This document shows, piece by piece, positions 22,469 through 33,245 of a DNA stretch of 64,000 nt. The DNA is from Bathynomus jamesi (lineage: Eukaryota; Arthropoda; Malacostraca; Isopoda; Cirolanidae). The translations under genes and the position numbers were made by a program. The stretch is taken from assembly GCA_023014485.1 (NCBI GenBank), contig JAJOZX010002585.1, positions 225,001-289,000 of the forward strand, written 5' to 3'. The stretch's first letter is position 1. Each line of letters begins with the position of its first letter. The notes under the pieces were generated by a model. The model was given only the letters and a program-made list of their open reading frames with translations. It was not told where the DNA came from and made no database searches.

Positions 22469-22469
<1 letters not shown>
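21488..22469 (-). mobile_element. mariner-type element (long inverted repeats)
   Basis: Inverted repeats of about 185 bp begin ACAGGGTTTCCCAAAAAAA on the left and end in GGGGGACACT on the right, between TA dinucleotides. The interior holds a mariner-type transposase on the minus strand. It is inserted into the pogo-like element and is therefore younger than it. Confidence 0.8.
21712..22271 (-). pseudogene. mariner-type transposase (frameshifted, truncated)
   Basis: The minus strand reads [19 protein letters not shown] (first catalytic Asp, about 22245), then [13 protein letters not shown] and FYCQQD (second Asp, about 21977). After a frame change in a C run the frame continues with HYHCDVRRYLDETLPNHWIG and RSPDLTPLDFYLWGYLKD (third Asp, about 21865). 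About 36 residues separate the last two Asp residues, close to the DD37D-type spacing. The N-terminal HTH domain is absent. The frameshift right after the second Asp and the missing head make it inactive. Confidence 0.8.
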
Positions 22470-22472
<3 letters not shown>

Positions 22473-22520
<48 letters not shown>

Positions 22521-22522
22521 GA
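22473..22522. repeat. (TA)n microsatellite
   Basis: Alternating TA with one phase slip follows the mariner's right end. Confidence 0.85.
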
Positions 22523-23010
22523 TGTATATGATGTATAAATTATAGTAAATGAAAACAAAATATAATGCAATAATAATACAAAAAAAAATGTAATTTATTT
22601 ACCTTAGACTGGTTGATGCTGGGCTTAAGGTGACTGGAGAAGGTGGTGGTGGTGAGGAGGAGAGGGTTAGAATGGGTGCTCATTATGAGGGTCTGCACTC
22701 GTTATGTGGAGTATTATGGTCAATGGGAGGCTTCTCGTTAAGAGAAAATTCATTATTAGGGTTACTCGTTAAGAGAGGTACCACTGTATATTAGGGTGGT
22801 TCACAAGCATAGGGAAAATTTAGCATCTGAGATTTCACTTTTGGGTCATTGTTGATTTTGTTCCTACACTTAGTGTGAATAACTGTGTGAAGTATGGTTG
22901 GTCTTCGGTGTTGTTAAGAGGTCACTCAGTCATGCATGACGTGTCTCACTAATGACTGATTACTATAAGTATGACTAAATTTGGCTTCTTCTTTTGTAGG
23001 AATGTGTAGA

Positions 23011-25208
23011 AATGCTGCTGAAGCAATCAAAAACACGGTCTAGCAGTGAGGTGTGGTTACTAGGGAAGGCGGAGGAGAAGTTAACTAGGGCAGGACCCCT
23101 ACCAAGCTTCAAGTCCTCCGGAAATTCATGTTCCACCATCTGGAGGAGAGGAAGACAGAATATAACAGTGCGGTGATGACCATTGAGGCTTTGATCCCGT
23201 TTTGGACAAAAGCAAATGTTCCAATGACGGATACCAGATACGCTGAGAAGCAGCTCCTGAAACTGTACGAGCAATACAAGGGGCTGAAGAAGAACTGCAC
23301 AAAGAATTTCCCATCCTACAGAATGAAGGAGGACATATTTCGCGGAGACCTTGACGATTTGTTCGATCTTTCACGTTATGACACCCTCGAGACCATGATG
23401 AATGAGGAGGACAAGAACTTCCTTGTCACTCAGCTCGATAATCCCACTTCCTCCAGCTTTGGCTGGATTGACAAGAAAATGGCTGACCAACAAACGAGGA
23501 AGAGGATTTGGTGTGAGGCGGAGATGAACCGAGAGGAGAAGGCCAAGCGCGAGGCAGATGCGAGATGGTCCCAGGGAGAACTGGAGGCTTATAGTTCAAG
23601 CACATCTGAATCATCAGATTCAGATACTGTAGTTTTTAAGGAGTCAGCACGAAAATGTTCCACTCCTAAGCGATTGAAGTCTGTGGTCACGCCTGACATT
23701 TCCTTAGCCTTGGATCGCCACAACATCAGTGACAGGAAAGGAATGACAGTGGTTGCAGCAACTATTAAATTGCTGGGGCACAACTTGGATGAAGTGTCAA
23801 TCTCACGCAGCACCATTTGTCGCGTGAGACAATGTACACGTGAAGCAGTGTGCCGCGAAGATCAGGCCACTTTCAAGACCCATGAGCCCCTTCTCTTGCA
23901 CTGGGATAGTAAGCTGCTTACAGATATCTCCCATGGGTTAGAGGTGGTGGACCATGTGGCGCTTGTAACCGGTAATGGGGAAGAGAAACTCCTTGGAGTT
24001 CCAATGGTAGCTGCTGCAACTGGAGCATCTCAGGCTCAGGCGTGCCTGAAGCTTGTGGATGACTGGTCTTTGAGGGGCAACGTTCGAGGTCTTGTTTTTG
24101 ATACAACTGCGTCCAACACGGGACTTCATGCTGGAGCTTGTACGCTCATTGAAAAGGAGTTTGGTATTGATCTGGTGTGGATCGCTTGCTGACACCACGT
24201 GGTAGTCATCATCCTTGCTGCGGCCGTCAGTGCTTGTTTCGGAACACCCAATGGACCTGAAATTGGCCTATTCAAGCGCTTCAAGCAGCACTGGGTTTTC
24301 ATTGATCGCAGCAAGTTTGAGAGTGCACCCGACAGCCTGTTCATTGAAACAGTAGAGCAGAGGAAGGAAATGGTCTCCTACTACAAGGAGGCTGTCAAGA
24401 AGAAGAGCCAGCGGGACGACTATGATGAACTGGTGCTTCTCTGCCTCCTTTTCTTGGGAGGGAAGCTTGATGGTCCTGTGAGAATTTGGAGCCATGCACC
24501 ATGCGCGATGGATGGCCAAGGCCATTTGCACGCTCAAGGTGTTCCTATTCAGAGATTAATTCACCTTGCTTCAGACTGAGAAATGGAACATCGAGGAACT
24601 AAGCCTGTTTATCATGCTCCTTTACGGCTGCTACTGGAACGAGGCCAGTGTTGCATACATGGCTCCATTGAATGACCTTACTTTCTTGTGCCAGCTGAAA
24701 GCTCACCCAGGAAAGACAAATGCCGCGATGAAGCTCCATTTGTGGTTCATTTCTGAGCACTTAATCCCCTTGGCACTCTTTGATCCTCGTTCACGCATCC
24801 ACGAAGGAGAGGATTGCTCACAACATCATAGCTGTTCCCAAAAAAAGAAAAGGACTCAAGCGCATGGATGGAAAAATGTGCTTGAGCAATCCCTTGGAAT
24901 TCTATGCCACCAAATGTTGAGCAATCTTCTTCAACCTCGTCATGCAGCACGGAAGTGAACAGGTGCAATCATTCCTGTCCAAGACACCAAATGATTGGAA
25001 CACAGATCCAGCTTACCAAGGAATGAAGGAACGTGTAGAGAAGATGGCAGTGGTTAACGATTGCGCAGAAAGAGGAGTTGCGCTCAGTAAGGCTTTCAAC
25101 AGAACAATCACGAAGGATGAAGGGCAAAAGCAGTATCTTCTCCGCGCAGTTGCTCAGCACCGCAAGGAATTCAAAGAGCTGACTAAAACTGGTCTCAAGA
25201 AGACCTAA
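23011..25208 (+). pseudogene. hAT-like transposase, element D (broken)
   Basis: A splice acceptor (TTCTTCTTTTGTAG ending about 23000) precedes ATG 23011. The protein runs VWLLGKAEE, a frame change near 23115, then LPFW-type head, an acidic/basic linker with Ser runs (about 23595), LLLHWDSKLL (first Asp, about 23900), GLVFDTTASNTG (second Asp, about 24098), and WIAC-stop-HH, where TGA at 24190 replaces the CGA of the CRHH motif. Further shifts occur near 24490 and 24790. The end carries NDCAERGVALSKAFN (about 25060) and stops at 25206. The gene order and motifs match the intact B protein, which is clearly a more distant relative than A is. Confidence 0.8.
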
Positions 25209-25251
25209 AGATCTTCAACTGTGTGCATTATTTGTTCCGCTGTTATAATTT

Positions 25252-25371
25252 CATATATTAATATATATATATATAATATATATATATAAATAATATATAT
25301 ATATAAATAATATATATGTATATATAATAATATATATGTATATATATATATATATAATATATATATAATAG
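25252..25371. repeat. (TA)n-rich microsatellite
   Basis: AT dinucleotides with interspersed AAT and GTA variants. It lies near the 3' end of element D and is non-coding. Confidence 0.8.
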
Positions 25372-25642
25372 TCATAAATTGTCATTATTATCCTTGTTCA
25401 ATAAATGTTCGTCATAAATTGTCAAGTCATTATTCAAATTGTTTCATTTTGAGCGAGTGCATAAAAAGGTCCTAGAGCAAAGATAATTGGCACATTTATT
25501 CTTGTGGGGGAATAGAATAAGGGCAGATGTGACCGAATTTAAACTTCCAAAAAACGCTGTTGTGGACCACCCTACTGTGTATATATATATATATTTTGTG
25601 TTTCCTTTCCTTCGTGGTTTTATTCATCATATATATATATAT

Positions 25643-28600
25643 TAGGGTGCCACTTATTTGGGGTGTTTTTCATTTTTTGGGAATTTCTATCAGGACGGGC
25701 GCATTTCTGGTGTCATTCCGTCTAAAAACATTGTGTGTAAAATATTTTTGAAATAAAATAATAATTAGAACTGCCTCAATGAGGTCAAAGTTTATACTTT
25801 TTGTTGAAAAGTACTCATGGCGTTCTGTTATCATGTCAGTTTTCGTTTCGATAGCTGCTGTAGTTTCTGAGTTGAAAAATGATAGACAGACAGATGGACG
25901 GACGGTCAGAGTCGTTGGTTTAGTCTTCCGCACTGGTGTACAGAAGACTAAAATGAGGTATTATACAGGGTGTAACACGAGTTTATCCAAATATTGATAC
26001 AGGCGAAAGAACATGTTATTCTAAGTAGAAAATGGGTTGGGACGAGTTTTGCCAACACTAACAGTGTTTCATTCTCTTTTTCAGTGAGTTCTGAAACGAC
26101 GTGATGGCTTCGGCAACAAGATCTAAAACAGCAGTCTATCTCCTGGGGACCGTGGACCACAGCATCACAGGAAGCATGCTGCCTACGGGAAAGCAGGCGC
26201 TTCAGTACTTTTTCCACTTTCACCTTGATGTCAAGAAGCCGATCAAGGAAGCAGCCGCTGAGACAGTGACCGCAGTCAAGGAATTCTGGGAGTGGTCCTG
26301 TATTCCTACGCAGAAAGACCAACGCGCAAGGGACAAGGTTCTCCGAATGTACGAGAAGTGGCGGGCTCTGAACAAGAACTCGAAACGGCGCACTGTGACC
26401 CAAATCAGGAACGAGGCCGAGTTCCTCTCATCCCTTGACTGCCTCTTCGACATCGCACACGAACAGGCGATGTCGATGATCACAATCGAAGAGGACAGGG
26501 AGTTCCTGACGGGACAAAGGGCCGAGGTGCGGCGCGGCCGCATCTCCTCCACACGTGACATGACGCTGCACACTGAGGAGGAGCGTGCGAGGAGACAGGA
26601 AGCGGAAAGGAGCCGCCGGCAAGATGATGAAAGGGCGAACAGAGAGAGCCGAGAAGAACTCGTCGAACTGGCATTGAGCTCCAGCTCAGGTGCAAGCAGC
26701 CCGACTCGGTCACCGACACGGCGTCGTCGCCGAGAAGAAGAGGAAGAGCTCTCTCTCCCGGGCCCGTCCACGTCGAATGCAGAAGCATCTACGACCCCTT
26801 TACCACCCAAGCAATTCTGCGCGTCGAAAAAGATGATCACCCCTGATCTCTCCGCAGCGATGGATCGGACGAAACTTACCGACCGAGAAGGTGTTTTTTT
26901 GCTGTTGGTGGCTGCGAGGAGCTTGGGCCACGACCCTGAGGAGCTGGTCTTGAACCGCGAATCCTCCCGCTGCGACCGAGCAAAGTTCCGTGCTATGGCA
27001 GCAGCGGAAATGAAGGCAGCCTTCCATCCTACTGTGCCGCTGACCATTCACTGGGACGGGAAAATCGTACCAGCGGCTGACGGAGGCCCTGCTGAAGATC
27101 GCCTTCCAGTTCTGGTGTCTGGGGAGAACGTCGACAAGCTTCTGGCTGTGCCCAGCCTCCCCGACGGCACCGGCCGCGCCATGGCGGAAGCCATCCTCTC
27201 TGCCCTCGAGGATTGGGACATCAAGGGACGGATCTGTGCCCTCTCTTTTGACACCACCGCCTCAAACACAGGACTCTCAGGAGGAGCTTGCTATATCATT
27301 GAGCAGAAACTCGAGAAGACAGTGCTTCATTTGGCTTGCCGCCACCACATCCACGAACTGGTGTGCGAGAAGGCATTCACGGCGTGCCTCGGTCCCTCTA
27401 CTGGTCCTGACATCCTCCTGTTCAAACGATTCGCCGCCCAGTGGGACTTCATCGATCAAACCAAAGCGAAGCCCTTCGAGGATGGAACCATGCCGCAGCA
27501 CCTGAAGGACGCCCGCGACGACCTGCTGATCGAATTCAGCCGCCGCCTCGACGGTCAACATCCACGTGATGACTACAGGGAACTTCTGGAGCTCTCTGTA
27601 ATTGTGCTGGGCGGTCCGAACAAGCGGGGTGCCCGGTTCGCTCGTCCCGGCGCCTTCCATCGCGCGCGCTGGATGGCAAAAGTCATCTATGCCATCAAAC
27701 TGTTCCTGTTCCGGGAACAGTTTCAGATGTCGTCAGGCGAAGCGGCTGGAATCCGGCGATTCACCATCTTCGCCGTGTCCATCTACGTGACGGCCTGGTA
27801 CAAAGCGCCGCTCCCGGCAACGGCCCCAGCTGCGGACCTCGCGCTGCTCAAGGCCCTCGTCTATTATCCGGACTCAGCGGTGGCCAAGGCGATGGCGACA
27901 GTCTTCGCCAGGCACCTATGGTACTTGAGCGAGCGCATCGTCACCCTGGCCATCTTCGACGAGGGTATCGACTTGGCGACAAAGCGGGAGATGATTAAAG
28001 CGATGGAAGAAGAGGAAGGATCGGAGGATCCCCCATGGCGTATCAATGTGGACCTGTCCACCGCCTCAATCGCCAACAATACATTGGCCAAGTTCACAAC
28101 GACTACATCAAAGGAGTTCTTCAAGGTTCTGGACATCAGCACCGCCTTCCTGCTCAAGGATCCGGAGGAGTGGCGGATGGACCCAGCCTTCATCGCCGCA
28201 TCCCGCCGAGTCCAGGCCCTTCAAGTTGTCAATGACTTCGCGGAGCGCGGGGTGGCGTTGATGCAGTCTTTCAACCTGGCCCTTACCAAGAGTGAAGACC
28301 AAAGGCAGTTCCTCTTACAAGTGGTCGAGAAGCACCGCTGTGACTTCCCAACCGCCCGCAAGTCCACCGTGACCTCTGCAAAGTAGGCAACAATGAGAGG
28401 GAGATGGGCGCCCATGATACCCCCCCCCCCCCCCCCCCCCCTTGAGGGGCTAATACTCGAGTTGAGGGGGACCTAGAGTTGAAAGTATGAAGTCCAGTTA
28501 TATGTTTTAGGTCAAGATTAGTAGCTTGAACAAACTAGAAGTGATATTTTATTTGCTAGAGGCATAGAACATCATGATCTAAAATTTCTACTTTTCGAGA

Positions 28601-28748
28601 AAATATACAAACTTTGACCGTATTGAGGCAGTTCTAAATATTGTTTTATTTCAAAAATATTTTACACACGATATTTTTTGACAAAATGGAACCAGAAACG
28701 CGCCCGTCCCGATAAAAATTCAAACTTTCGAAAATAAGTGTCACCCTA
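25643..28748 (+). mobile_element. hAT-like element B, apparently intact
   Basis: The left end is TAGGGTGCCACTTATTT and the right end is AAAATAAGTGTCACCCTA. The flanks are AT repeats, so ATATATAT can be read on both sides as the 8-bp duplication. The single long gene reads without interruption. About 460 bases of leader precede it and about 360 follow, including a run of about 19 C (28423-28441). Element A is an inverted, slightly decayed sibling. B is the best candidate in the window for a self-mobile element. Confidence 0.85.
26104..28386 (+). CDS. hAT-like transposase (intact, element B)
   Basis: The gene reads 760 codons from ATG 26104 to TAG 28384. An acceptor-like CTCTTTTTCAG ends at about 26085, so a 5' intron is likely. 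The head (to about residue 150) is helical and basic with EFWEWSCIPTQKD. A charged segment (about 155-245) holds Arg/Glu and Ser runs and SPTRSPTRRRRREEEEE. The catalytic part has HWDGK with Asp318, SFDTTASNTG with Asp383, the CRHH motif (Cys412, His415) and NDFAERG with Glu714. About 330 residues lie between the second Asp and Glu, as in the helical insertion of hAT transposases. Expected role: cutting and rejoining DNA at TAGGGT ends in the nucleus. No BED finger was seen, which is unusual for hAT. The sequence is GC-rich against an AT-rich background. hAT placement is inferred. Confidence 0.85.
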   Translation: MASATRSKTAVYLLGTVDHSITGSMLPTGKQALQYFFHFHLDVKKPIKEAAAETVTAVKEFWEWSCIPTQKDQRARDKVLRMYEKWRALNKNSKRRTVTQIRNEAEFLSSLDCLFDIAHEQAMSMITIEEDREFLTGQRAEVRRGRISSTRDMTLHTEEERARRQEAERSRRQDDERANRESREELVELALSSSSGASSPTRSPTRRRRREEEEELSLPGPSTSNAEASTTPLPPKQFCASKKMITPDLSAAMDRTKLTDREGVFLLLVAARSLGHDPEELVLNRESSRCDRAKFRAMAAAEMKAAFHPTVPLTIHWDGKIVPAADGGPAEDRLPVLVSGENVDKLLAVPSLPDGTGRAMAEAILSALEDWDIKGRICALSFDTTASNTGLSGGACYIIEQKLEKTVLHLACRHHIHELVCEKAFTACLGPSTGPDILLFKRFAAQWDFIDQTKAKPFEDGTMPQHLKDARDDLLIEFSRRLDGQHPRDDYRELLELSVIVLGGPNKRGARFARPGAFHRARWMAKVIYAIKLFLFREQFQMSSGEAAGIRRFTIFAVSIYVTAWYKAPLPATAPAADLALLKALVYYPDSAVAKAMATVFARHLWYLSERIVTLAIFDEGIDLATKREMIKAMEEEEGSEDPPWRINVDLSTASIANNTLAKFTTTTSKEFFKVLDISTAFLLKDPEEWRMDPAFIAASRRVQALQVVNDFAERGVALMQSFNLALTKSEDQRQFLLQVVEKHRCDFPTARKSTVTSAK

Positions 28749-28766
28749 ATATATATATATATATAT

Positions 28767-31416
28767 TAGGGTGGTCCAAAAAGTTAAAGCATCGACTAAG
28801 TTCTCTCCACAAGGTTGGTTTTATGCCTCTTGGTGTGGACAGTATTTGTGCAAAGTTTCACGTTATTCGGTTAATATTTAGGGGTCGCCCCACTTGCCCC
28901 CTTTTTGAAAATTTGGGAAAATATATAGACAACTGAATAACTAAATTTTTTTTTGGTTCTCAAAGAATATGAAAGAAAACAGTAAGACAATAGGACATGA
29001 TAATGGGTGTATCTTCATTATTTCTTCTGCATCAGAGTCGCCTTGGATGGTATTGGTATCTGTTTTTGGTGGGCGGCTACGAGTTGTAGGAGGTACTGCT
29101 TCTGGTCCTCGTTTCGTGTCAGTGTCATTGTAGCGTTGTGCAAGAGCAATACCTCGCTCGGCAGCATCATTGATGACTTTCATCTTTAAGGCGCGATCTC
29201 TAAGTTCCCTGTAGTTCTTGTCATTTGGCCATTCCCGTGGATCTTTTTGAAGTAACTGGCGCGCTTCCTCCTTACCTCCAACTTTCAAGGCATCAAAGAG
29301 GGTCAATGTCCTTTTCGTGACGAAGGATGCCACATCATTTTCAACACCAGCTTCTGCCATGTCGATTCGTCGGGGACAGCCATTCTTTTGGGGATGTTGG
29401 AGGTGTTGAACCATTCTCCTTTTGGTATCAGGATCGATCCTATTATCGAAGAAGGCCAGTCCAATCAGATGCTCCGACAAGTACCACAGGTGTCGTCTTA
29501 GAGCTGTCTTTGCCGCTTGTGCAGCTCCTCCGTGTGGATATTTTTCCAGAAGATGCAGCATTTTGAGATCATTGAGAGGAGCTTGTGTCCCCATTGGCGC
29601 TTCATGCCAGTACTTGACGTAAATCAGACTGACAAATAAAGCCAGCTGAGTCACGTTTCGTTCTTCGCGTGCTGTGAGCTTGAATTGATAGTGAAAGAGG
29701 TAGATTTTGAGCCCATAAATCGCCTTCGCCATCCATCTCACGTGGTGCATGGGACCTGGAGCTCGGATAAAGAGTTGACCACCAGTCTTTCCCCCCAGGA
29801 AGAGCAAAGATAGTTCAAGGAACTCCTTGTAGTCGTCACGAGGTTGGCTTGCCTGAAGAGCGTTAGGTAAGTAAGTGAGCATCTCTTTTCTCATCTCTTG
29901 GAGTTGAGGGTTCTCGAACAAGCTGTTCGATGCTGAGACAAATGCTTCGTGGGAGAGAGATGGCCATTCCTTTTGAAATCGCTTAAAAAGGCCTGTTTCA
30001 GGACTTCCTGTTGAGCCAAATATTGAAGCAAAGACATCAGCAAGTACGACTTCAAGTATATGATGTCGACAACCGATCCAAACTAGCTCGTGACCCAATG
30101 CTTCTTCAATCCTGACACAGGCTCCGCGATGTAAACCCGTGTTTGTCGCAGTGGTATCGAAGATGAGACCTCTCACATGCTGTTCCACGTTCCATAATTT
30201 CATAGTTTGAAGGCATGCCTGGCCTGTGCTTCTCCAGTTCCTTGTTTCATCTTTGGGACACCAAGCAGCTTCTCCTGTCCATTGAATGTTATAAGGATTG
30301 CTATCCGATGCACATTCGTCTTCTTCCCTTCAATGCCGGGGAGAAGCTTTCTGTCCTAATGGAGAAGGACAGGGTCTTCTAGAGAGAATGATTCTAGGTC
30401 TTCTCGAGCTGCCTGTTCTCACCCACTTTCTCTGTAGCGATGAATAGAGCTCCGAGAGCACGTCATCCCAGACAGATCATGCCCCGCGGCCTGTAATACA
30501 GCTCCATTTACGAAAACAGCATTCCGGTCAGAAAGATTGGTGCGATCCATTGCTCCAAAGACTTCTGGAGATTGGGAAATGTTCGTAACCTTGTTCTTGG
30601 GACGCTTTGGTGCCGGAGCTTCAGACGAAGAAGAAATCGGAACCGATGGTCTATAGTTGTCGTTGTCTTGCGAAAAAAGGGAAGAAGAAGAGGAAAGATC
30701 AATTGATGACACTCCTGCTTCTTCCAAATCTTTCTGTGTTGCTTCATGCCTTGCCTTCCTCTTGGCTTCCTTCTCCATTCTGGATCACTTTGTCCTTTTG
30801 TGTAGTCATTTCCTTATCAATGCCAGCCATGCTGCAAGAATTGACGTCCTTGCGCTGCATGGACAGGAAATTTTGGTCCTCAACATTGACGATTGTGCTC
30901 ATGGCATCACTGGTTGCGATGTCAAACAGTTCCTGGATGTCCGCTTTGAAGATGTCTTCATTCATTCTATCGCTGGCACGTTGCCTGGTCCTGTGCTTCT
31001 TGAGTGTTTTGTAGCGGTCTAAAAGCTTTGAAAGCTTATGGACACAGGAGTCGATCCGTTGAGTTGGGATCCGCGCTCGGGTCCAGACTTCAATCACCCT
31101 CTGGCATGCCTGGTTCAGACTGTCGGAGGTGGTTTGCTTTTGATTGATGTGGTGGTATTGCCCCAAGAGGAGGGCGTCAAGGCATGTAGGGAGCCTTGAC
31201 GTGGATAAAGTTCCAGTTGCCATCCCTAGAAGCCAAACTTTTGGAATTGATCGAGTTTGAGCCATCGGACCTACGGAAGAAAAAGTACATTATATATTCA
31301 CCAATCACGCTGCAATTTTGCACAGACCATGTGGACACTAAATGGACAAAAACCACACTTGTGGAGACTATCTAAGACAATTTTGAAATTTCCCCCTATG
31401 GATTTGGACCACCCTA
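28767..31416 (-). mobile_element. hAT-like element E
   Basis: The ends are TAGGGTGGTCCAAAAAG and GATTTGGACCACCCTA. Both flanks are AT repeats, so ATATATAT is a possible duplication. It lies only 18 AT bases from the end of element B. A full-length but broken transposase gene runs on the minus strand. Confidence 0.8.
29015..31265 (-). pseudogene. hAT-like transposase, element E (frameshifted)
   Basis: The start is ATG 31265, directly after an acceptor (CTTTTTCTTCCGTAG). The head reads VWLLGMATGTLSTS and ARIPTQRIDS. Frame changes fall near 30775, 30420 and 30210. The catalytic part reads LHWDRKLLPG-type sequence (about 30360), GLIFDTTATNTGLHRGAC (about 30170), WIGCRHHILEVVL (about 30075), RDDYKEFLELSLLFLGGK (about 29830) and NDAAERGIALAQRYN (about 29170). 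A late shift near 29120 changes the tail. The protein is closer to D than to A and B. It is inactive as it stands. Confidence 0.8.
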
Positions 31417-31670
31417 ATATATATATATATAAAATAAATAAATATATAAAACCACTAGATTATCCTTGTCCAAAATAAAAACCAAGTCCTCTTAAGTAGA
31501 CTAATGAAAACTTTAGTTATGAGATGCATTGAAATTGTTTAGATGATGTTAGATAGGGAGAAGATCTTGGGTTTATAGAGAGTTAGTAGTGATATTGTTG
31601 CGGGGAGAGCGAATGAACTTAACTAGAATACCGTACCTTGGCTACTTCTTGATGATGGGAAACGAGAAGC

Positions 31671-32178
31671 AGGGTTGTGGAGTCGGAGTCATGGAGTCAC
31701 ACGTTTCAGGTCGGAGTTGGAGTCGAATTTTGACAATGTGTGGAGTCGGAAAATTTTGGACCGACTCCACAACCCTGGTTATAGCCACTAGGTTAAGGGT
31801 TATTCAATTTTAAGTAGGACTACTACTGGTTAGACCTTAATTATGTTTAAGAGAATCTTTTTAATTTATATATATATATATATATTATTGGAAAAAATAA
31901 AAATCCCTTAATATGATATTTACAAGTCAATATCCTTCTTAATATTTGAATGTTCCCTTATCCTAGAAAGTAACCTGACGATTCATGTGGTGGTGATGAA
32001 ATGTCTTATTATTATGATAATTATAGAGTGAAACACTGGAGGAGTCGGAGTCATATATTTAAAATGTGAGGAGTCGGAGTTGGATTTTTAGATTTTTTAC
32101 AATGTGTGGAGTTGGAGTCGAATTTTTACAATGTGTGGAGTCTGAGTCGGAAAATTTTGGACCGACTCCACAACCCTG
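31671..32178. mobile_element. hAT-type MITE with GGAGTCGGAGTC repeats
   Basis: The ends are CAGGGTTGTGGAGTCGG and CCGACTCCACAACCCTG. The flanking 8-mers ACGAGAAG and ATGAGAAG differ at one base. The subterminal parts repeat GGAGTCGGAGT words. A partial right-end copy (31750-31776) sits inside, as if one end was duplicated. It is non-coding. Confidence 0.75.
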
Positions 32179-32186
32179 ATGAGAAG

Positions 32187-33240
32187 GTCCCGGGTGGTGA
32201 AGTTTTTCTCACCTCCACTGACTGTCACTGAGGGGCAAACGAGACTCCCACGCGGCTGAACCAAGAATGGACTCGACCCACTAGCTATCTCCAAAGATTA
32301 ACACTGTGTCTGAGTCGGGTCCACTTGAGAACCTTCAAAGCCCTGGCTTCAGGAAAAGTGTGTGCAATGTACACCTGGCAATACTTGAGGACTTCAAAAA
32401 AATATGGGCATACACAACAAGCAAGCAAGATTTTAGCAAACTGATTGTGAAGTAAACCAAATGTGGCTGAATGAGAAAAGCAGATATTACCCTCTGAATT
32501 GTAAATCCTTGAAAGTAATGACCCCAGTCTATGAGGACAAAGGCTGAAAAAAAACTAGTTGGTAGAATTCTAAGGGTTTATTAGCAATTAACTTGAATTA
32601 TTTACAAGAGCTAGAATGGGTTATGAGCTTGAGTCTAAACATGGCTTAAGATCAAGAAACGGAAATCCAAAAACCCTGAAAGGGTATTCTATACAAAGGT
32701 GCTTACAATTACAATGACAAAAATACTGGACAACAAAAATAGAATTTCTAGAAAAAGATAAAAAACTTAACCTATGCTAGAATGGTACAATTAGACAACA
32801 CAATCAACCTCACTGGACCTAACATCCTTAAACTAGACTGGAGGTCAATCCAATCACACCTATCTATTATAGTTAAGCCATGGAGAAGCAAAACCTGAAA
32901 CTATTGGTCCTAGCAATACCTTAGCCTGCACACTATTTTGCACAGGCAATGTCCATTATCACAACGCACTCTGTTTTTCTTGAGTTTTCTTGTTCTTACC
33001 AAATTTAGTTGGCAAGCTAGAACTTCCACAAGCGGAAGCCAACTGTGACTCAAAATGAGGTTTGTCTTTTCTAAAAATTGAAGGTGAATTTTCTGACAAG
33101 AATCAATAAAATCAAACAAGACTAAAGGGGATCTAAACAAACTACTGAGCTAGTCAGGCATTAAGCAAGACTAACTCCAATAATATGGGGGTTACATCCT
33201 GAAACAAGAAGAAGAAAAGATGTTAGTCAAGATGACCCCA
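32187..33240. other. About 1 kb, nothing recognised
   Basis: The stretch has no long open frame and no clear inverted or direct terminal repeats. Small open frames (for example 32910-33140, minus) have no recognisable motifs. It may be an eroded retroelement. Confidence 0.4.
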
Positions 33241-33245
33241 CTACA

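Larger units (their letters stand above)
21409..22786. mobile_element. pogo/Tigger-like short element holding a mariner
   Basis: The ends CAGTGGTACCTCTCTTAATG and TTAAGAGAGGTACCACTG are inverted. CAGTGGTACCTC is the usual start of pogo/Tigger-type elements. TA follows the right end (22787-22788); the left TA has been lost to the CA repeat. Without the mariner insert the element is about 390 bp and non-coding. Confidence 0.7.
22792..25574 (+). mobile_element. hAT-like element D
   Basis: The ends are TAGGGTGGTTCACAAGC and TTGTGGACCACCCTA. The flanking 8-mers CTGTATAT (22784-22791) and CTGTGTAT (25575-25582) differ at one base. The left duplicate overlaps the pogo-like element's right end, so D inserted there later. 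It carries a full-length but broken transposase gene on the plus strand. Confidence 0.8.
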
